A DNA stretch of 56,097 nt from Microcystis sp. T1-4. Its GTDB lineage: Bacteria > Cyanobacteriota > Cyanobacteriia > Cyanobacteriales > Microcystaceae. The stretch is from NCBI RefSeq assembly GCF_000297435.1, contig NZ_CAIP01000187.1:1-56097 (forward strand), read 5' to 3'. Below, piece after piece: positions 25,446 through 34,459 of the stretch (position 1 is the stretch's first letter; every line of letters starts with the position of its first letter). The translations under genes were made by a program, and so were the position numbers. A model generated the notes under the pieces. That model made no database searches and had not been told where the DNA came from. It worked only from the letters and a program-made list of their open reading frames with translations.

Positions 25446-26672
25446 ATGCGAATTTTGCTCTATTCTTATAACTATTATCCCGAACCGATCGGCATTGCTC
25501 CCCTAATGACAGAATTGGCGGAGGGATTGGTTAAAAGAGGTCATCAAGTCAGGGTTTTAACCGCTTTTCCTTGGTATCCTAATAGTGAAATCGATCCCGA
25601 ATACCGAGGAAAAATCTATCTAGAAGAAGAACGAAATGGTGTTAAAATTCAACGTTCCTACGTCTGGGCCCGTCCCCAAAGAAGTTTAAAAAATCGAATT
25701 TTCTTTGAATTGAGCTTTGTTTTTTTGAGTTTCTTTCAGGCTCTCAAAGGCGAAAAACCCGATCTAATTTTCTTAACTGTCCCCGGATTACCCGTTTGCG
25801 TTCCCGCCGCTTTATTGAGTAAATTATACGGGGTACCGATCATTCTAAATTTGCAGGATATTCTGCCTGATGCGGCAGTTCATGTGGGATTATTAACTAA
25901 TCAGAAAATGATTAAAGTTTTTAGTCGTCTCGAAAAATTTGCCTACAAAACTGCCAGCAAAATCTCAGTTATTGCCGATGGTTTTACCAAAAATCTCCTC
26001 ACTAAAAATGTGCCGAGTCAGAAAATTATTGAAATTCCTAATTGGGTGGATGTCAGCTTTATTAAACCTTTGCCGAAAAACCATAATTATTTCCGCCAAG
26101 AAAATCATCTTGAGGGCAAGTTTATTGTTTTATATTCTGGCAATATTGCCCTAACTCAACCCTTAGAAACCCTGATCGATGCCGCAGTTCAATTAGTTAA
26201 TATTCCTGAGATTAAAGTGGTAATTGTTGGTAAAAAAGAAGCCCTCGATCGCCTAGAAAAGTATCGCCAACAACAGGGGGCCAGTAATGTGCTTTTATTA
26301 CCCTTTCAACCCCGGGAAAAATTACCAGAAATGTTAGCCGCTGCTGATGTGGGTATGGTGATGCAAAAACATAACGTTATTTCCTTTAATATGCCGTCCA
26401 AAATTCAGGTATTATTAGCTAGTGGTCGTGCTATTATTGCTTCTGTTCCCGCCGATGGAACTGCTGCTAGGGCGATCGAGCGTAGTGGTGGTGGTTTGGT
26501 GGTTAATCCTGAAGATCCGGAGGCATTAGCTACAGCTATTTTAAAGCTATACAAAAACCCAGATTTAGCAACTATACTAGGAGAAAAGGGACGACAATAC
26601 GCGGAGGAAAATTATGCCTTTGAAAAGACTTTGGATCAATACGAAAAGCTTTTTTCTCAAGTAGTTAGTTAA
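25446..26672 (+). CDS. Family 4 glycosyltransferase, WcaI-like
   Basis: A 408-residue GT-B fold enzyme. The N-terminal half begins RILLYSYNYYPEPIGIAP, typical of WcaI-type colanic acid or exopolysaccharide transferases, and has VRVLTAFPWYPN. The C-terminal half holds the nucleotide-sugar site: FIVLYSGNIALTQPLETLI, KVVIVGKKE, then FNMPSKIQVLLASGRAIIAS and the acidic GGLVVNPEDPEAL. Donor and acceptor cannot be named from sequence. No polysaccharide cluster surrounds it, although LCP and murF elsewhere in the window serve the envelope. Confidence 0.9.
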   Translation: MRILLYSYNYYPEPIGIAPLMTELAEGLVKRGHQVRVLTAFPWYPNSEIDPEYRGKIYLEEERNGVKIQRSYVWARPQRSLKNRIFFELSFVFLSFFQALKGEKPDLIFLTVPGLPVCVPAALLSKLYGVPIILNLQDILPDAAVHVGLLTNQKMIKVFSRLEKFAYKTASKISVIADGFTKNLLTKNVPSQKIIEIPNWVDVSFIKPLPKNHNYFRQENHLEGKFIVLYSGNIALTQPLETLIDAAVQLVNIPEIKVVIVGKKEALDRLEKYRQQQGASNVLLLPFQPREKLPEMLAAADVGMVMQKHNVISFNMPSKIQVLLASGRAIIASVPADGTAARAIERSGGGLVVNPEDPEALATAILKLYKNPDLATILGEKGRQYAEENYAFEKTLDQYEKLFSQVVS

Positions 26673-26679
26673 TAATTAG

Positions 26680-26793
26680 GGAATAGGGGAATGGGGAAAT
26701 GGGGAAATTCAACTAAAACCCTAGAACCCCAAAACCCCAAAACCCTAAAACCCTAAAACCCCACCATCTAATCCCTAACTCCCAATTCCCTAT
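26680..26793. repeat. AAAACCC(C/T) and GGGAAAT short tandem repeats
   Basis: The 125-base gap before the CPBP protease is filled with GGGGAAAT units and then AAAACCCC/AAAACCCT units (about 26712-26765). The likely promoter of the next gene must lie within or be supplied by this repeat or by the upstream gene. Confidence 0.7.
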
Positions 26794-26797
26794 TTTC

Positions 26798-28354
26798 ATG
26801 TTCGATAATTTTTCAAAAAAACTCCCCTGGCAAAGTCTCAAACAAGTGATCGCTTTTGTCTTAACAATTATTGCTTTAACTCCAGTGGTTACAGCTTTAA
26901 TTTCTAGTGTTAATCAGCCTCAAATCCAATCGAATATTCAACTGTATCAAACCAATCTCAATCTACAAGCTACGACTCTAAGCAGCGATGCTGATCCTAA
27001 TAGCGAGGAATTTGCTAATCTTAAACTAATTCAAACTTCCCTGATCGGTGAAGAGCCTTATATCACTGCCGAGGAACAGTATTTATCAGCCCAGAAAAGT
27101 ACCAAAAAAACAATCACCGAACTAAAAAAATCAGCAGTTAATCCCGAACAAAAAAAATCCCTTGAGCGGGAAATCAATTCCCTAAAGGATTTAGAGCTAA
27201 AATTAAGTCTCATTCAAGCTAGTCAAGGTGACTTGGATGCGGCAAGGCAAATCTGGCAAAACATCAAGGAAAAATCAGAATTTGAGAACTATAAACCTGC
27301 TGTTTTAAAAAATGCGCTGCTGTTAGAGGGATTGTACAGTGAACCCCCCCAAATTGCCCCCGATGCTGAAGCGAGAATCGAGCGCAATTTTCAAGGATGG
27401 TTTCGTTATACCATTCTGGAAAAATTATATAGTCTCGAAAATCGTCAAGAGGATTTACTCGCTTTAGAGGAAGAACAGAGTGAAGTGGCGGCTAATGCCT
27501 TAATTAAACTAATTTTACTGGCTGTGTTGCCTCTTATCGGCGGTTTAATCGGTTTTCTGCTGTTGGTCTTTTTATTAGTGCAGTGGCTGCTCCGCAAACG
27601 GCAATCGCTGCTCTTTTTAGATGATAGTCTCGCTTGGCAAACTAAGTGGGGAGGAGAAACCCTCTGGTGGGGAATAATTATTGGTTTCTTTTTCGTCGGA
27701 CAAATTGTTTTACCGGTAATTTTCGGGATTTTATCGAGTTTCTTGAGTCTCAATCCCGAAAAATTTAACCTAGAAGCTAAAGCAATATACGTTGTAGTTA
27801 GTTATTTAGCCTTAACAGTGAGCAGTTTATCGGTTTTATATCTAGCAATCAAGCCTTTTCGCCCTTTACCTCCCGATTGGTTTCGTTTTAACCTCTTTAG
27901 TCCTTGGCTTCTCTGGGGGTTAGCTGGCTATTTCGTCGCTTTACCCCTGGTTATTATCGTTTCTTTGCTCAATCAACTAATTTGGCAAGGACAAGGGGGT
28001 AGTAATCCGCTGCTGACTTTAGCCCTAGAATCACAGAATACCTTCGCTTTGCTCTGTTTTGGCTTTACTGCTTCCCTTGCCGCTCCTTTTTTCGAGGAAA
28101 TCGTCTTTCGCGGCTTTTTACTAGCTTCTTTGACTCGTTATCTACCCGTCTGGGGTGCAATTGCGCTTAGTAGTTTGATTTTCGCCCTTGCTCACCAAAA
28201 TTTGTCAGAAGTGCTGCCTTTAACTGTCCTAGGTTGTGTTCTTGGCTTTGTTTACACCCGCTCGAAAAATTTATTATCCTCGATGTTGGTTCATAGTCTC
28301 TGGAATGGTGGCACCCTGTTAAGTTTATTTTTATTGGGCAGCGGTGCGGGTTAG
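26798..28354 (+). CDS. CPBP-family intramembrane metalloprotease
   Basis: A 518-residue membrane protein. The N-terminus has one helix (about residues 15-35) and then a long soluble, helical segment (about 45-235) that I do not recognise. The C-terminal half has about seven helices and ends in the CPBP/ABI (CAAX protease-like) domain. The active-site motifs are present: FEEIVFRGFLLA (EExxxR), FALAHQN and VHSLWNGG. Bacterial members act in protein processing or bacteriocin immunity; the role here is unknown. The large N-terminal domain is typical of cyanobacterial homologues. Confidence 0.88.
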   Translation: MFDNFSKKLPWQSLKQVIAFVLTIIALTPVVTALISSVNQPQIQSNIQLYQTNLNLQATTLSSDADPNSEEFANLKLIQTSLIGEEPYITAEEQYLSAQKSTKKTITELKKSAVNPEQKKSLEREINSLKDLELKLSLIQASQGDLDAARQIWQNIKEKSEFENYKPAVLKNALLLEGLYSEPPQIAPDAEARIERNFQGWFRYTILEKLYSLENRQEDLLALEEEQSEVAANALIKLILLAVLPLIGGLIGFLLLVFLLVQWLLRKRQSLLFLDDSLAWQTKWGGETLWWGIIIGFFFVGQIVLPVIFGILSSFLSLNPEKFNLEAKAIYVVVSYLALTVSSLSVLYLAIKPFRPLPPDWFRFNLFSPWLLWGLAGYFVALPLVIIVSLLNQLIWQGQGGSNPLLTLALESQNTFALLCFGFTASLAAPFFEEIVFRGFLLASLTRYLPVWGAIALSSLIFALAHQNLSEVLPLTVLGCVLGFVYTRSKNLLSSMLVHSLWNGGTLLSLFLLGSGAG

Positions 28355-28444
28355 GTGAGGTCAAAAGTCTCTGGTTTTCGGGGTAGTCTAGAGATGATGA
28401 CAAATACCGCCGTACTTCATTTCTATGAGAAACACTGTAATTTA

Positions 28445-28689
28445 TAATTAGGGTTTGCTGAATAATGGTAAAAACCTTTTAAAATAAGGCTTTTGACCTG
28501 TTAAAGTCCGATGTTCATGCTGCGAAAATAGGATTGGGACTTTCAAAAACCTTGCATTATCCTTCTTGTGGTACATCGCTTGGTACAAAAAACAAGGGCA
28601 ACAAAGCCTGAAACGACCGGCTACTGACTCCTGACTCCTAACTCCTGACTCCTACCCCCAGGAAAAACTTTTTCAGCAGACCCTAATTA
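28445..28689 (+). repeat. MITE family B, copy 1
   Basis: A 245-bp element with terminal inverted repeats TAATTAGGGTTTGCTGAA (left) and TTCAGCAGACCCTAATTA (right), and an internal region (about 28480-28610) with no reading frame. Its right part carries GACTCCT heptamers. A highly similar inverted copy lies at 37312-37543. With flanks, it fills the 360-base gap before the uma2 gene and ends 25 bases from that ATG. Confidence 0.85.
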
Positions 28690-28714
28690 TCAACCTATCT
28701 CTGTTGGACAAACC

Positions 28715-29425
28715 ATGACTATCGCTGAAAGCTTACCCCTAGTCGAGTCCCATGTCAACCCTGAGATAATCTTCCCAGAAGGCGAATTTTGGAGTGATGA
28801 ACCACCCTGGGAAAGTAACCTAAATCTACAACAAATTATTTTATTAATTCAGTGTTTAGAATGGTGGTGGCGCGAGCGAGAAGATTATTTTACCGCCGGC
28901 AATTTAACCATTTATTACAGTCCCAACCAGAAAAAGTCAGAATTCTGCCGTGGTCCTGATTTTTTCGTGGTTTTGGGGACAAATCCCAATCCTAACCGCA
29001 GAAGTTGGGTAGTTTGGCAAGAAGAGGGCAAATATCCCAATTTAATTATCGAAATTCTCTCCGATAGTACCGCCAAAGTTGACCGAGAGGAGAAAAAACA
29101 AATTTATCAAGATATATTTCGCACTCCCGATTATTTTTGGTTTGACCCAGAAAGCTTAGAATTTGAAGGATTTACTCTAATTAGCGGTCAATATCAACCG
29201 ATTACCCCCAATGCTCAGGGACGGCTCTGGAGTCAACAATTAGGCTTATATTTGGGTTTATTCGCCAATAAATTGCGCTATTTTACCCCCGAAGGCGAAT
29301 TAGTACCCACTCCCGCAGAAGCGGCACAACAGGCAGAAACCCAAGTTGAACACGAAAGGCAGAAATCCGCAAAATTAGCGGCTAAACTGCGGGAATTGGG
29401 CATAAATCCCGATGAAAATCTCTAA
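28715..29425 (+). CDS. Uma2-family (DUF820) PD-(D/E)XK nuclease-like protein
   Basis: A 236-residue protein of the Uma2 family, very abundant in cyanobacteria. The restriction-endonuclease-like core is visible: GPDFFVVLG supplies the Asp, YPNLIIEILS the Glu, and REEKKQIYQD the Lys, followed by the family phrase TPDYFWFDPESLEFEGF. A C-terminal coiled coil (about residues 205-232, AAQQAETQVEHERQKSAKLA) follows. Nuclease activity is predicted from the fold and not shown for most members. The gene directly abuts a MITE on its upstream side and converges on sufR. Confidence 0.88.
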   Translation: MTIAESLPLVESHVNPEIIFPEGEFWSDEPPWESNLNLQQIILLIQCLEWWWREREDYFTAGNLTIYYSPNQKKSEFCRGPDFFVVLGTNPNPNRRSWVVWQEEGKYPNLIIEILSDSTAKVDREEKKQIYQDIFRTPDYFWFDPESLEFEGFTLISGQYQPITPNAQGRLWSQQLGLYLGLFANKLRYFTPEGELVPTPAEAAQQAETQVEHERQKSAKLAAKLRELGINPDENL

Positions 29426-29435
29426 TCTCCCCCTT

Positions 29436-30074
29436 TCAACCCTTGCACTTAATTAGATAACCACATCGTTGCTCACCTTGATTGATCCAGTGAGTCCGTT
29501 CGATCGTACAATCGGGCAGCAGCATGGCAAACATTTCTAATTCATGGCCACAGATACTGGGATAGGAACCAGCCACCTCAGCAATAGCGCAATGATGCTC
29601 GGCCAGGACATAACTATTTTCTGCTTCCAGTGCCACTAATTCTGCCATATAACCCTCCTCTTGGCGAATTTCTAGCAATTTTCTCATTCTTTCCCCTAAA
29701 GACCCCTTACCGAGGCGTAATTGATATTCTGCCGCTTTGCGTTGCCACTGTTTTTTGAGAATTTCCCCCACCTGTTGCTCTCCCACCGTCTCCACGAGAG
29801 TATTGAGGAAAGAAACGGCGAAATTATCGTAATTATGGGGAAAACGGCTACGACCTTGACGACTGAGACGATAAATGTGCTGAGGCCGTCCTATCTTATT
29901 TTGTACCGCAAAATATTCGATCAGTCCTTCCCCCTCCAAATCCTTAAGATGGCGGCGCGTCGCTTGCGGACTAATACTTAACTCTTCAGCCAAGTCTTGG
30001 GCGGTAGATTGACCGTTTTTGAGCAAATATTGTAGAATATCGTCTTTCGTCGAGGCGGGTTGAGTCGTGGTCAT
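29436..30074 (-). CDS. sufR: Fe-S cluster sensing repressor of the suf operon
   Basis: A DeoR/ArsR-like winged-helix regulator of 212 residues from the ATG at 30074 (the open frame extends to 30104). The DNA-binding domain lies at about residues 10-65 (AQDLAEELSISPQATRRHL). Four C-terminal cysteines follow the spacing C-x12-C-x13-C-x14-C, the arrangement reported for the [4Fe-4S] cluster of cyanobacterial SufR. It is divergent from sufB and shares a promoter region with two CAAC-N6-GTTG operators, so it should repress sufBCDS and itself when clusters are plentiful. Confidence 0.95.
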   Translation of the reverse strand: MTTTQPASTKDDILQYLLKNGQSTAQDLAEELSISPQATRRHLKDLEGEGLIEYFAVQNKIGRPQHIYRLSRQGRSRFPHNYDNFAVSFLNTLVETVGEQQVGEILKKQWQRKAAEYQLRLGKGSLGERMRKLLEIRQEEGYMAELVALEAENSYVLAEHHCAIAEVAGSYPSICGHELEMFAMLLPDCTIERTHWINQGEQRCGYLIKCKG

Positions 30075-30197
30075 GATACCAAAAACAGAGGCTTTAGCGT
30101 ACAATTGCTGAGGGTCAAGGAGCGGCCAATTACCCTTCCAGAGTAACCTGAATAACAGAGGTTTACCAGCATCCTCTCAAATTTTCCGTGACTTTGA

Positions 30198-30211
30198 CAA
30201 CAGCTTTGTTG
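30198..30211. promoter_or_regulatory. SufR operator 1
   Basis: CAAC-AGCTTT-GTTG, a perfect CAAC-N6-GTTG inverted repeat as described for SufR in Synechocystis. It lies upstream of the sufB -10 box (TATAAT at 30223-30228) and between the two divergent genes. Confidence 0.85.
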
Positions 30212-30222
30212 TTAATCTATTA

Positions 30223-30228
30223 TATAAT
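30223..30228 (+). promoter_or_regulatory. sufB -10 box
   Basis: Perfect TATAAT lying between the two SufR operators, 70 bases upstream of the sufB ATG. SufR bound at either side could block polymerase. No clear -35 at 17 bp spacing. Confidence 0.6.
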
Positions 30229-30237
30229 CAATTTAAA

Positions 30238-30251
30238 CAACAAGAAAGTTG
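30238..30251. promoter_or_regulatory. SufR operator 2
   Basis: CAAC-AAGAAA-GTTG within the longer inverted repeat TAAACAAC/GTTGTTTA (30234-30255). It lies just downstream of the sufB -10 box. Confidence 0.85.
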
Positions 30252-30297
30252 TTTAACTGCCTCCCCTGCCTACCGCGTAGAGAGAACACTAACCCCC

Positions 30298-31740
30298 ATG
30301 AGTGCAACCACCGTTAAAAACCTCGTTAACCAACCCTACAAGTACGGTTTCATCACCGATATCGAATCGGAAACCATCCCTCGCGGTTTGAATGAGGAGA
30401 TTATTCGCCTAATTTCGGCGAAAAAAAAGGAACCGGAATTCATGCTCGATTTTCGTCTCCGGGCCTACCATCAATGGCAAAAGATGACCGAACCCAGTTG
30501 GCCGCACGTTTCCTATCCTGCCATTGATTATCAAAATATTATCTACTACTCTGCACCCAAACAGAAAAAAGAAAAACTCAACAGTCTTGAAGAAGTTGAC
30601 CCCACTTTAATCGAAACCTTTGAAAAATTAGGCATTCCCCTTTCGGAACAAAAACGCCTTTCTAACGTGGCCGTCGATGCTATCTTTGACAGCGTTTCTA
30701 TCGCCACAACTTTTAAAGAAAAACTAGCAGAACAAGGGGTTATTTTCTGTTCTATTTCGGAAGCTTTACAGGAACATCCCGAATTAGTACAAAAATATCT
30801 CGGCAGTGTAGTCCCCGTGGGTGATAATTATTTTGCCGCTCTTAATTCGGCCGTTTTTAGCGATGGTTCCTTTGTTTTTATACCCAAAGGTGTCGTCTGT
30901 CCGATGGAATTGTCCACCTATTTTCGGATTAATAACGGTGAGACCGGACAATTTGAAAGAACTTTAATTGTCGCTGAAGAAGGGGCATCGGTAAGTTATT
31001 TAGAGGGTTGCACCGCTCCGATGTACGATAGTAATCAACTTCATGCCGCCGTCGTGGAATTAGTCGCCCTCGATAATGCGGATATTAAATATTCGACGGT
31101 GCAAAATTGGTACGCTGGCGATGCCAATGGTAAGGGAGGTATTTACAATTTCGTCACTAAACGGGGTCTTTGTAAAGGAGTTAATTCTAAAATTTCTTGG
31201 ACGCAGGTGGAAACTGGTTCAGCGATTACTTGGAAGTATCCCAGTTGTGTCTTAGTCGGCGATAATTCCGTCGGGGAATTCTACTCAATTGCCCTAACTA
31301 ATAACAAACAACAGGCCGATACAGGGACGAAAATGATTCACATTGGCCGCAACACCAAGAGTACCATTATTTCTAAGGGAATTTCGGCGGGTAATTCCCA
31401 AAATAGTTATCGCGGGTTAGTGAAAATGGGACCGAAAGCCAAGGGAGCAAGAAATTACTCCCAGTGTGATTCTATGCTGATTGGAGATAATGCCGAAGCT
31501 AACACTTTTCCCTATATTCAGGTGGATAACAACAGTGCTAAAGTAGAACACGAAGCTTCTACTTCTAAAATCGGTGAAGACCAATTATTCTACTTCGCAC
31601 AACGGGGCATTTCCGAGGAAGATGCTGTCTCTATGTTAGTCAGTGGTTTCTGTAAAGATGTCCTCAGTAAATTACCGATGGAATTCGCCGCCGAAGCTGA
31701 TAAACTCCTCAGTCTCAAGCTAGAAGGAACCGTCGGATAA
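30298..31740 (+). CDS. sufB: Fe-S cluster assembly scaffold SufB
   Basis: A 480-residue SufB, the scaffold subunit of the SufBCD complex on which [4Fe-4S] clusters are built in the cytoplasm. The family blocks are complete: GFITDIESETIPRGLNEE at the start, VAVDAIFDSVSI, ALNSAVFSDGSFVFIPKG, then LEGCTAPMY, KISWTQVETGSAITWKYPS and RNYSQCDSMLIG, which carry the conserved cysteines, and EHEASTSKIGEDQLFY near the end. First gene of sufBCDS. The 189-base gap to sufC contains a 33-bp repeat in three copies. Confidence 0.97.
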   Translation: MSATTVKNLVNQPYKYGFITDIESETIPRGLNEEIIRLISAKKKEPEFMLDFRLRAYHQWQKMTEPSWPHVSYPAIDYQNIIYYSAPKQKKEKLNSLEEVDPTLIETFEKLGIPLSEQKRLSNVAVDAIFDSVSIATTFKEKLAEQGVIFCSISEALQEHPELVQKYLGSVVPVGDNYFAALNSAVFSDGSFVFIPKGVVCPMELSTYFRINNGETGQFERTLIVAEEGASVSYLEGCTAPMYDSNQLHAAVVELVALDNADIKYSTVQNWYAGDANGKGGIYNFVTKRGLCKGVNSKISWTQVETGSAITWKYPSCVLVGDNSVGEFYSIALTNNKQQADTGTKMIHIGRNTKSTIISKGISAGNSQNSYRGLVKMGPKAKGARNYSQCDSMLIGDNAEANTFPYIQVDNNSAKVEHEASTSKIGEDQLFYFAQRGISEEDAVSMLVSGFCKDVLSKLPMEFAAEADKLLSLKLEGTVG

Positions 31741-31752
31741 TCAATAAAGTAG

Positions 31753-31856
31753 GGTGGGTTAGGCGATAGCCGTAACCCACCAAAAGCTAAGTTAGGCGAT
31801 AGCCGTAACCCACCAAAAGCTAAGTTAGGCGATAGCCGTAACCCACCAAAAGCTAA
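31753..31856. repeat. 33-bp tandem repeat (three units) with hairpin, between sufB and sufC
   Basis: Three exact units of 33 bp (31758-31790, 31791-31823, 31824-31856). The first unit with its left neighbour forms a near-perfect hairpin: arms GGTGGGTTA (31753-31761) and TAACCCACC (31773-31781), with GGC/GCC inside. Units 2 and 3 keep only part of the left arm. Related hairpins (GGGTTA/TAACCC) occur at 55989-56013. Confidence 0.85.
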
Positions 31857-31929
31857 GACAATTTATCCATCAATTGATGATTCGCCGTCAACCACCAAAA
31901 CTAATATTTTTGTTCTAGAAAAACATCTC

Positions 31930-32700
31930 ATGAGTGAAGTAATTTTATCGGTAAAAAATCTGACCGCTAGTATTGACGGAAACCAGATTCTCAAAGGAGT
32001 TAACCTAGAAATTAAAGCAGGGGAAACCCACGCAATTATGGGGCGCAATGGCTCAGGAAAAAGTACCTTTTCCAAAGTAATCGCTGGACATCCCGATTAT
32101 GAAGTAACTGGGGGAGAAATAATTTATAAAGGTGAAAATCTTTTAGACAAAGAACCCGATGAACGAGCGCTTATGGGTATCTTTCTCGCTTTCCAATATC
32201 CCTTAGAAATCCCCGGCGTTAGTAACCTCGATTTTCTTCGCGTTGCCTATAATGCCAGACAAAAACATCTAGGCTCGGAAGAATTAGATAGTTTTGACTT
32301 TGAGGAATTAGTCGAGAAAAAACTAGAAGTTGTCCAGATGAATCCTAGCTTTCTTGGCAGAAGTTTAAACGAAGGTTTCTCCGGTGGTGAGAAAAAACGT
32401 AATGAAATCCTACAAATGGCTTTATTAGAACCTACTTTAGGAATTCTCGATGAAATTGACTCCGGTTTAGACATCGATGCTTTGCGAATTGTTGCCCAGG
32501 GAGTCAATCACTTAGCTACTCCCGATAACGCTTTTTTACTTATCACTCACTATCAGCGTCTGCTCAACTACATTGAACCCGATGTTATTCATGTTATGTA
32601 CGATGGGCGCATTGTCACCAGTGGCGGTAAAGAATTAGCCCTCGAATTAGAAAGAACTGGCTACGATTTCCTCGATGAACAAGTATTAGCCGTTAAATAA
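31930..32700 (+). CDS. sufC: Fe-S cluster assembly ATPase SufC
   Basis: A 256-residue ABC-type ATPase that drives the SufBCD scaffold. Walker A is GRNGSGKST, the ABC signature NEGFSGGEKKRNEI, Walker B LGILDEIDSGLDIDAL, and the switch His is in LLITHYQRLL. It has no membrane partner, as expected for the soluble Suf ATPase. Its ATG follows the three-unit repeat. Confidence 0.97.
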   Translation: MSEVILSVKNLTASIDGNQILKGVNLEIKAGETHAIMGRNGSGKSTFSKVIAGHPDYEVTGGEIIYKGENLLDKEPDERALMGIFLAFQYPLEIPGVSNLDFLRVAYNARQKHLGSEELDSFDFEELVEKKLEVVQMNPSFLGRSLNEGFSGGEKKRNEILQMALLEPTLGILDEIDSGLDIDALRIVAQGVNHLATPDNAFLLITHYQRLLNYIEPDVIHVMYDGRIVTSGGKELALELERTGYDFLDEQVLAVK

Positions 32701-33078
32701 TCTAGCTATCAGTTATCAGTTACCAGTTACCAGTTATCAGTATTCAGTTATCAGTTATCAGTATTCAGTATTCAGTATTCAGTATTCAGTATTCAGTATT
32801 CAGTATTCAGGAGTCGGGAGATAGGGTGGTCACTGCGTGCGCGTTACGGGGGGATTTAGGGGTTTAGGGAAATTTCAGCCAAATGCTCCACTACCCCACT
32901 ACCCCACTACCCCACTACCCCACACCCCACACCCCACACCCCACACCCTACACCCTCTTTCAAGTCAGGAGATTATTTTTACTTATTCTCCCCCTCTCCT
33001 CTCTACCCTCTCCCCAATTCATAATTCATAATTCATAATTCATAATTCCCACACCCCAACCCCCACCCCCACCTACCA
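32701..33078. repeat. Heptamer-repeat block inside the suf operon
   Basis: The 378 bases between sufC and sufD are nearly all repeats: CAGTTAT/CAGTATT heptamers (about 32707-32812), the GGTGGTCACTGCGTGCGC phrase also seen at 10649-10666, CTACCCCA and CACACCC units (32888-32955), and ATTCATA units (33014-33046). The plus-strand 64-codon frame here is translated repeat, not a gene. Confidence 0.85.
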
Positions 33079-34404
33079 ATGACAGCCATAATCACGAAAC
33101 CTGAACAATCAGGAGAATTATTGTTAAAATTGTCGCGAGAAACGGTTCCCACTATCGATAACGGTAAAATTCTCGAATTAAGAGAATCGGGAGCCAGTAA
33201 AGCTCAAGAATTAGCCATTCCTGGCAGAAAAGACGAAGAATGGCAATTCACCGATTTAAGTCAACTCTGGGCGATCGATTTTCGCGCCCCCCAAACCGTT
33301 ACAATCGATAAAAATGCCCTAGCTGTTTTTTTACTGCCCGAAGCCAAAAACAGCCACCTAGTCTTCGTTAACGGCATTTATCAGCCTGAATTGTCCGATA
33401 TCTCCGCTTTACCCCCCGGTGTCAGCGTCAGCAATCTCGCCAATGCACAAAAAGATGTTCTTGTCAACTATCTAGGGAAAGAAAAAACCCCCGAATTTTT
33501 TACCGCACTCAACCAAGCTGGACTAAGCGATGGGGCAGTAATTCACGTCACCGCTAACACCGTCGTCACAACCCCGATACATCTCCTATTTATCACCGTT
33601 GTGGAGGAAATTCCCCGCTTTTATCAGCCCCATAGCCTAATCGTGGCGGAAACAGGAGCTAGTGTCAATATTATCGAGAATTACGGGGCTTTAGCCGAAC
33701 ATTGCTCCGATTTACCTGTAAATTACTCTTATTTTACCAACGCTGTCACAGAAATTTACCTCGAAGCCAACGCCGAGGTCATCCATACCAGAGTACAACG
33801 GGAATCGGGAGATGGTTTTCACATCGGACGCACGATAATTGAACAAGGACGCGATAGCCGTTACACTCTCAACGAGATAAATCTAGGAGCTAAACTCTGC
33901 CGTCATAACCTCGATATCCTGCAAAAAGGGGAACAAACCGAGACAAATCTGCACGGATTAGCCATGATTACCGGACAACAAACCGCCGATACCCACAGCG
34001 CCATCTATCTCAACCATCCCCACGGCATCGCCAACCAACTGCATAAATGTATCGTTGATGGTAGCGCTCACGCCATCTTTAATGGTAAAGTGTTTGTTCC
34101 CAAACCTGCCCAATTAACCAACGCCTCCCAGTTAAATCGGAATTTGTTAATTTCTAACAAGGCACGAGTCAACACCAAACCGGAATTACAAATTACCGCC
34201 GATAACGTCAAATGTTCCCACGGGGCAACCGTTAGCCAACTGGAAGCAGATGATTTATTCTATCTGCAAAGCCGGGGCTTAAGTGCCGACACTGCCCGCA
34301 GTTTGTTAATTGATGCTTTCTCGGCCGAGATTTTAGCTAAAATTCCTCTAGAATCCCTCCGCCAAAGATTGGGGCAATGTGTCGCCTGTCGCAGTGTGGA
34401 ATAA
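33079..34404 (+). CDS. sufD: Fe-S cluster assembly protein SufD
   Basis: A 441-residue SufD, paralogue of SufB and third subunit of the SufBCD complex, implicated in iron entry. It has the N-terminal GRKDEEWQFTDLSQLW helix, the beta-helix core, and the C-terminal HGATVSQLEADDLFYLQSRG and ARSLLIDAFSAEIL blocks with the conserved His. Only 55 bases separate it from sufS, so they are cotranscribed. Confidence 0.96.
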   Translation: MTAIITKPEQSGELLLKLSRETVPTIDNGKILELRESGASKAQELAIPGRKDEEWQFTDLSQLWAIDFRAPQTVTIDKNALAVFLLPEAKNSHLVFVNGIYQPELSDISALPPGVSVSNLANAQKDVLVNYLGKEKTPEFFTALNQAGLSDGAVIHVTANTVVTTPIHLLFITVVEEIPRFYQPHSLIVAETGASVNIIENYGALAEHCSDLPVNYSYFTNAVTEIYLEANAEVIHTRVQRESGDGFHIGRTIIEQGRDSRYTLNEINLGAKLCRHNLDILQKGEQTETNLHGLAMITGQQTADTHSAIYLNHPHGIANQLHKCIVDGSAHAIFNGKVFVPKPAQLTNASQLNRNLLISNKARVNTKPELQITADNVKCSHGATVSQLEADDLFYLQSRGLSADTARSLLIDAFSAEILAKIPLESLRQRLGQCVACRSVE

Positions 34405-34459
34405 CTCTGCCGGGGTGGGTGTCAACCTGCCCAAAGTACCCCTCTGACTCCTGACTAAA

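Noticed and set aside
32837..33031. Plus-strand frame of 64 codons between sufC and sufD
   Set aside because: It consists of translated CACCCCA and CTACCCC repeats, so it is not a gene.
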